From: JBMOKT01 sp049323895
GTDB taxonomy: Bacteria > Bacillota > Peptococcia > Peptococcales > BICA1-8
Assembly: GCA_049323895.1 (NCBI GenBank)
Contig: JBMOKT010000029.1
Coordinates: 1-60,789 of the forward strand
DNA length: 60,789 bases
Reading direction: 5' to 3'
The notes beneath the pieces were generated by a model. The model was not told the DNA's origin. It did not search any database and worked only from the letters and a program-made list of their open reading frames with translations. A program made the position numbers and the translations under genes. Positions 57,333 to 60,789 of this stretch are shown in pieces (position 1 is the first letter of the stretch; the number at the start of each line of letters is the position of its first letter).

Positions 57333-58196
57333 TTAATCAAGTCCTTCTGTAATGTCATAATTAATCCATTTCATTGAGATTTCTTTTAATGTACCATCTT
57401 TCTTCATAGATTCAATAGCTTCGTTTAACTTATCCAGCAACTCTTTATCTTCCTTACGTACTGCAATACCGATAGTTGAGTCTTCATTGGCACCAATGTC
57501 TTTTCCTACTTTTTTGTACTTACCTGTTTTAATCCATTCTCCAGCGGAAAAATTATCTATTACTATTGCCTTTATACGACCATTATCTAAATCAGTAAAA
57601 GCTTGTGGAAACTTATCATAAAGTTTCATGTTTTTGTCAGTGAAGCCAGCTTCCCTACTTTCTTTTTCACCAGTGCTTCCCAATTGAGTTCCTATGACTT
57701 GATTCTTTAAATCATCCAGTGTTTCTATTTTATCATTATTATCTGTTTTTACTAAAATAACTTGAGATGCCATACCATAAGGCCCTGCAAAATTAACTAC
57801 CTTTCTCCGTTCTTCAAACATATTCATGCCAGAAATGATTACATCAAATTTTTTGGAAATAAGTGAAGCTACAACACCATTCCACTCAGTTGGCATCCAT
57901 TCTATCTCTACACCTATGCGTTTGCTAATTTCTGTGGCCATATCTATGTCAAAACCAATTAACTCACCTTTATCATTTCTATAACCCATTGGTGGGTAGG
58001 CATCATCCAAACCAGCTACTATTTTGCCAGCTTTTTTTACTCTTTCCCATGAACCGTCGCCTTCTGCCTTAACTTCTTGTTTAGGTTCTTCTTTGGGCTG
58101 TTCTGCAGGTTTTGGTTCTTCTTTTTGTCCACAGCCAGTTACTAGTAAAGCAAAACCTAATAATAATACTAAAATCCACAACAAACTCTTCTTCAT
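57333..58196 (-). CDS. Amino-acid ABC transporter substrate-binding lipoprotein (second copy)
   Basis: The 287-aa protein has a lipoprotein signal (LLWILVLLLGFALLVTGC), a Glu/Pro/Lys spacer (KEEPKPAEQPKEEPKQE) and the SBP family 3 fold (AGLDDAYPPMGYRNDKGELIGFDIDMATEISKRIG; EERRKVVNFAGPYG). It resembles the protein at 31210 but its ligand-side residues differ, so a different amino acid is likely. Confidence 0.93.
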   Translation of the reverse strand: MKKSLLWILVLLLGFALLVTGCGQKEEPKPAEQPKEEPKQEVKAEGDGSWERVKKAGKIVAGLDDAYPPMGYRNDKGELIGFDIDMATEISKRIGVEIEWMPTEWNGVVASLISKKFDVIISGMNMFEERRKVVNFAGPYGMASQVILVKTDNNDKIETLDDLKNQVIGTQLGSTGEKESREAGFTDKNMKLYDKFPQAFTDLDNGRIKAIVIDNFSAGEWIKTGKYKKVGKDIGANEDSTIGIAVRKEDKELLDKLNEAIESMKKDGTLKEISMKWINYDITEGLD

Positions 58197-58240
58197 TTTA
58201 GTTAACCCCCAAAATTTCTAATGTTTTATATTATGTTATT

Positions 58241-58269
58241 ATTTTAACTTGTTAAAGTGTTGTAGTCAA
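58241..58269 (-). promoter_or_regulatory. Sigma-A promoter of the second amino-acid ABC operon
   Basis: TTGACT (58269-58264), a 17-base spacer and TAAAAT (58246-58241) lie 45 bases before the start codon. Confidence 0.8.
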
Positions 58270-58343
58270 TAAAAAAATTTTTAATAGTTCGAATCAGCAT
58301 AAATATTTATTTTTTTATGCATACTATTTTAGGAGGTGCTTTT

Positions 58344-58508
58344 ATGGGAACCAAAAAAATTTGGCGAAATAAAAGTAGCTTAAGGGAAAAATACTCTTTA
58401 ATGAACTTGCTGGGCAGGACTCCATTAGAGGTTGCAGATCCCATTGCTTTTATTAATAACTTTCCCGAAAAGCCATCCACCGATAAAAGCCCTGAGCAAA
58501 ACAAATAG
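58344..58508 (+). CDS. Small hypothetical protein, 54 aa
   Basis: A plus-strand gene starts at an ATG 8 bases after a perfect AGGAGG. The product MGTKKIWRNKSSLREKYSLM has a basic start and continues LLGRTPLEVADPIAFINNF with a polar tail. It has no membrane segment and matches no family that I know. A CCCTGAGC/GCTCAGGG hairpin spans its stop codon. The strong ribosome site argues that it is real. Confidence 0.6.
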   Translation: MGTKKIWRNKSSLREKYSLMNLLGRTPLEVADPIAFINNFPEKPSTDKSPEQNK

Positions 58509-58515
58509 CTCAGGG
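58490..58515 (+). terminator. Hairpin at the end of the small plus-strand gene
   Basis: CCCTGAGC pairs with GCTCAGGG around a 10-base loop that contains the stop codon, followed by TCTTT. A weak terminator. Confidence 0.6.
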
Positions 58516-58517
58516 TC

Positions 58518-58546
58518 TTTACATTTATATTCGTTTCTGTTAAATT
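58518..58546 (+). promoter_or_regulatory. Possible promoter of the sdpR operon
   Basis: TTTACA (58518-58523), a 17-base spacer and TAAATT (58541-58546). The dyad operator begins two bases after it. Confidence 0.5.
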
Positions 58547-58547
58547 A

Positions 58548-58577
58548 TATTTAGATATTTAGTTACTTATCTAAATA
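58548..58577. promoter_or_regulatory. Dyad operator upstream of the sdpR-like gene
   Basis: TATTTAGATA and TATCTAAATA are perfect 10-base inverted halves with a 10-base spacer between the presumed promoter and the regulator gene, an ideal autorepressor site. Confidence 0.8.
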
Positions 58578-58601
58578 TATAAAATGAATGGTGGTGTTAT
58601 A

Positions 58602-58877
58602 TTGTCTAATGAAAATAATATTTTCAAAGCTTTATCCGATCCTACTCGAAGGAAAATACTACAGCTTCTCAAGGAAAAAGATATGACTGCAGGAGAAATC
58701 GCCGATTCCTTCAATATCTCCAAGCCCAGTATAAGCCACCATCTGAATTTGCTGAAACAAGCTAATTTAGTACTTGACGAACGGCAGGGTCAAAATATTT
58801 ATTATTCTTTAAACACAACTGTATTCCAGGACCTTTTTAGTTTTTTTCTGAATTTAATTGATAAAGAGGAGGAGTAA
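58602..58877 (+). CDS. sdpR: ArsR-family autorepressor, SdpR-like
   Basis: The 91-aa winged-helix protein closely follows SdpR: NIFKALSDPTRRKILQLLKEKDMTAGEIADSFNISKPSISHHLNLLKQANLVLDERQGQNIYYSLNT across residues 6-72. No metal-binding Cys pair is present. In Bacillus SdpR represses the immunity operon until SdpI traps it at the membrane. The TTG at 58602 is favoured because GGTGGTG lies 5 bases before it; an ATG at 58584 has no site. Confidence 0.9.
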   Translation: MSNENNIFKALSDPTRRKILQLLKEKDMTAGEIADSFNISKPSISHHLNLLKQANLVLDERQGQNIYYSLNTTVFQDLFSFFLNLIDKEEE

Positions 58878-58880
58878 ACA

Positions 58881-59537
58881 TTGAAGGACTTTTTTAGGAA
58901 AGAATGGCTTTTCATTTATCTTTTAATAATACCTTTAGCAGTTGCTTTTATCTTATACCCATCTATGCCCGAACAGGTTCCGACCCATTGGAACACCAGG
59001 GGTGAGGTTGACCAATACAGTTCTAGAGAATTTGGCACTTTCTTTTTGCCTGTTTTGAACATAGGTTTATATGTTTTACTAGTCGTCACACCTAAATTAG
59101 ATCCCAAAAGAATGAACTATGAGAAATTTTTTGGAACATATAAATTTATGCGTTATGCTATTCACCTGTTCTTTGTCCTCATGTTTGCTGTTACTGTTTC
59201 AGCGGCATTAGGGCATGCAATTGATATTGGCTTGTGGATTCCTGCAGGAATTTCTGTATTATTTATTTTGTTAGGGAATATAATGAGCCGGGTCAGACAT
59301 AATTATTTCGTGGGCTTTAGATTCCCTTGGACTTTGGCAAATGAAGAGGTATGGAGAAAAACCCACCTGCTAGGCTCTAAGCTTATGGTAGCAGGCGGTA
59401 TATTTTCATTGATTTTTACTTTCTTAACTAATAATAATCTAAGATTCATCGGCGTTATGACAGGCTTACTTTCGCCTATGATGATTTCTTTTGTTTACTC
59501 CTATTTATTATATAAAAAAATAAGCGATGCTAAGTAA
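58881..59537 (+). CDS. sdpI: SdpI/DUF1648 family membrane protein
   Basis: The 218-aa protein has a DUF1648 segment (LYPSMPEQVPTHWNTRGEVDQYSSREFGTFFLPVLNIGLY) and the SdpI C-terminal region (VRHNYFVGFRFPWTLANEEVWRKTHLLGSKLM), with about six membrane helices. SdpI confers immunity to a cannibalism toxin and senses it for SdpR. The start is a TTG after GGAGGAG, overlapping the sdpR end. No sdpC-like toxin gene is visible in this window. Confidence 0.9.
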   Translation: MKDFFRKEWLFIYLLIIPLAVAFILYPSMPEQVPTHWNTRGEVDQYSSREFGTFFLPVLNIGLYVLLVVTPKLDPKRMNYEKFFGTYKFMRYAIHLFFVLMFAVTVSAALGHAIDIGLWIPAGISVLFILLGNIMSRVRHNYFVGFRFPWTLANEEVWRKTHLLGSKLMVAGGIFSLIFTFLTNNNLRFIGVMTGLLSPMMISFVYSYLLYKKISDAK

Positions 59538-59548
59538 AGAGGTTAATT

Positions 59549-60319
59549 ATGAAGATTTTTTTAATATTTTGGCTGGCAGGAATTGCGGGAGCGATACTCA
59601 TACAACCTTATAAGTATAGTTTGTTTTCCAATTTTAAACCGAACCTTTCCTCGGAAAACAAGCTGCCTTCCATAAAGTTTATGAAAATTATTGATATTAT
59701 TCAGAGCGGAATCTTATTAGGTATTGCCAGTTTTGCAGGCACCAGACTGGCTCCAAAAGTCGGATTGAACTGGCCTTTTTTAGATAGCTTACTGTTTGGA
59801 GGGAAAACACCTTTTCCTTTTACCAGCTTCCTTGCCGGGAGCATAGTAACAGGTGCATTGGTAGGTTTGTCCATAGTTATCATAGAGTGGTTTTTATTTA
59901 TTGATAAACTTCGCCCCAAATTTAAAACGAAAAACCCTAATAGATTCCATACTTTTTTAGCGGCTTTTTATGGGGGTATTTCCGAGGAAATAATTACACG
60001 TTTGTTTTTAATGAGTCTGATTGCCTTTATAATTAAAAATATAGGTTTTAGTTTGGAAACAAGTTATTTAATTGGTATCTGGTTAGCCGCTTTCCTTTTT
60101 GGTTTGCTCCATTTGCCGGCTGCACTGCAGCTTTTTCCTAAGACAAATTTTGTTGTCATGAGGACTATTGTCTTAAATATGGTGGGTGGTGTAACCTTTG
60201 GGTGGCTTTTTGTTGTATATGGAATTGAAAGTGCAATGATTGCCCACTTCACTGCCGACATAGTTTTACATGTAATAATGGGACCTACTTTAAATAAAAA
60301 GTTGTATAGGGAGGTCTAA
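59549..60319 (+). CDS. CPBP-family intramembrane metalloprotease
   Basis: The 256-aa protein has seven or so membrane helices and the CPBP motifs: EEIITRLFLMSLIAF (EExxxR), AFLFGLLHLPAAL (FxxxH) and IESAMIAHFTADIVLHV (HxxxD). Family members act in bacteriocin self-immunity or process small peptides. It is 11 bases after sdpI, so it belongs to the same operon. Confidence 0.9.
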   Translation: MKIFLIFWLAGIAGAILIQPYKYSLFSNFKPNLSSENKLPSIKFMKIIDIIQSGILLGIASFAGTRLAPKVGLNWPFLDSLLFGGKTPFPFTSFLAGSIVTGALVGLSIVIIEWFLFIDKLRPKFKTKNPNRFHTFLAAFYGGISEEIITRLFLMSLIAFIIKNIGFSLETSYLIGIWLAAFLFGLLHLPAALQLFPKTNFVVMRTIVLNMVGGVTFGWLFVVYGIESAMIAHFTADIVLHVIMGPTLNKKLYREV

Positions 60320-60323
60320 TTTT

Positions 60324-60542
60324 ATGAAAAATGCGGCTATTTTTTGTTTCATTTCAGCAATTATTATTTATGCAGTAACTATTATCTCACCCTTCTTCCT
60401 TGGTGAAGCAATTGCTTTTTATTTGCTCCGCCTAGCTTTTGTCATCTTTGACATTGGTGTTATTCTAGGCTTAATTCATGTCTTCAATGAACGCAGACAG
60501 GAGAAGAAAAAAGAATATTGGGATGAGTGGAAGGATTACTAA
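60324..60542 (+). CDS. Small membrane protein, 72 aa
   Basis: The product has two hydrophobic segments (AIFCFISAIIIYAVTIISPFF and FYLLRLAFVIFDIGVILGLIHVF) and a charged C-terminus (NERRQEKKKEYWDEWKDY). It is 4 bases after the CPBP gene, with GGAGG at the junction, and appears to close the operon. Its role is unknown; it might be an immunity accessory or a substrate of the protease. Confidence 0.75.
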   Translation: MKNAAIFCFISAIIIYAVTIISPFFLGEAIAFYLLRLAFVIFDIGVILGLIHVFNERRQEKKKEYWDEWKDY

Positions 60543-60789
60543 ATTCTCGTTTATCCGTTTACCGTAGGCGCGTTCACAATCTATTTCCTTTAATGTCACT
60601 ATGACACGATTCACGTTAGTATGTAACCATTCATGTTGTCACGGCTTTTTCTAGCAACTAGCTGGTAAGTATCAGGACATCGATTACACTTCTAAGCCTG
60701 AAATCTGTATCAGGACATCGATTACAACTTTGTACTTACCAATAGATTCTTTGATTATTTTTATCCTTAACAGCCCTTACTAACTATTT
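60543..60789. other. Non-coding right edge with IS-like repeats
   Basis: No ORF is supported. The last 120 bases hold a perfect 20-base direct repeat (see the feature at 60669-60726), which suggests that a mobile element begins here or just beyond the window. Confidence 0.55.
60669..60726. repeat. Perfect 20-bp direct repeat, possible IS21-like terminal repeats
   Basis: GTATCAGGACATCGATTACA occurs at 60669-60688 and again at 60707-60726, with an 18-base gap. Tandem internal repeats near the ends are typical of IS21-family elements. No transposase is visible. Confidence 0.6.

Overview
The window reads as a chromosomal segment of a motile, endospore-forming, low-GC Gram-positive anaerobe of the class Clostridia, most like the Peptococcaceae/Desulfotomaculum side. 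The evidence is spoIIE, spoIID, yabP/yabQ, spoVT and spoVG, a CsrA/FliW-type flagellin switch, CodY, PurR and PyrR-type control, ECF vitamin transporters, and gene order that follows the Bacillus ispE-purR-spoVG-glmU-prs-ctc-pth-mfd-spoVT-yabM-yabN-yabO-yabP-yabQ-divIC-yabR-spoIIE-tilS-ftsH backbone. Species cannot be fixed from sequence alone. Almost everything is on the minus strand; comF and a small cassette at the right end are on plus. I saw no tRNA, rRNA or CRISPR.

Layout. 1-10.5 kb: late flagellar cluster, transcribed yvyF-flgM-flgN-flgK-flgL-DUF6470-fliW-csrA-fliC-flaG-fliD-fliT-fliS, with three SigD promoters (flgM, fliC, flaG) and a flagellin leader with two candidate CsrA sites. 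10.6-19.6 kb: a tiny Cys protein, comF, codY, dusB, coaX with an ECF S-component, bioY under a BirA operator, an orphan dihydropteroate-synthase-like N-domain protein, an aminotransferase/hotdog thioesterase pair and ndk. 19.6-29.3 kb: ftsH, tilS, spoIIE, a SPOCS-like coat-type protein, a zinc-ribbon peptide, ppx/gppA, an S1 protein, divIC and a small HTH protein. 29.7-32.4 kb: a polar amino-acid ABC operon behind a structured leader RNA with promoter and terminator. 32.4-44 kb: yabQ, yabP, spoIID, rqcP, hup, mazG, spoVB-like, spoVT, a PrsA-like foldase and mfd. 44-52.3 kb: a small PrsW/CPBP-like membrane protein, pth, rplY, prs, glmU, spoVG, purR, a nucleotidyltransferase, a GntR regulator and ispE. 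52.5-58.2 kb: uraA behind a PyrR attenuator, a soluble chemoreceptor with a small partner, and a second amino-acid ABC operon. 58.3-60.8 kb (plus strand): a small peptide and an sdpR-sdpI-CPBP-small membrane protein operon, ending near IS21-like repeats.

The genes cover motility assembly and its checkpoints (FlgM/SigD, FliW/CsrA), nutrient-responsive control (CodY, PurR, PyrR, BirA), envelope precursor and PRPP supply (GlmU, IspE, Prs), and sporulation. Recognisable promoters link sporulation loci to Spo0A/SigA (spoIIE), SigH (spoVG), SigE-like (spoIID) and SigG (spoVT).

The intergenic space is unusual. It is seeded with degenerate heptad runs (GTGGCTA, GTGACTA) and octad runs (GTGGGCGA), a four-copy spare-terminator module, an about 100-bp structured repeat in three full copies and one partial copy, a pair of about 160-bp octad-bounded elements, and large palindromes related to one another. 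The best candidates for something undescribed are the leader RNA at 32.1-32.4 kb, the about 100-bp structured repeat, and the orphan DHPS-like N-domain gene.
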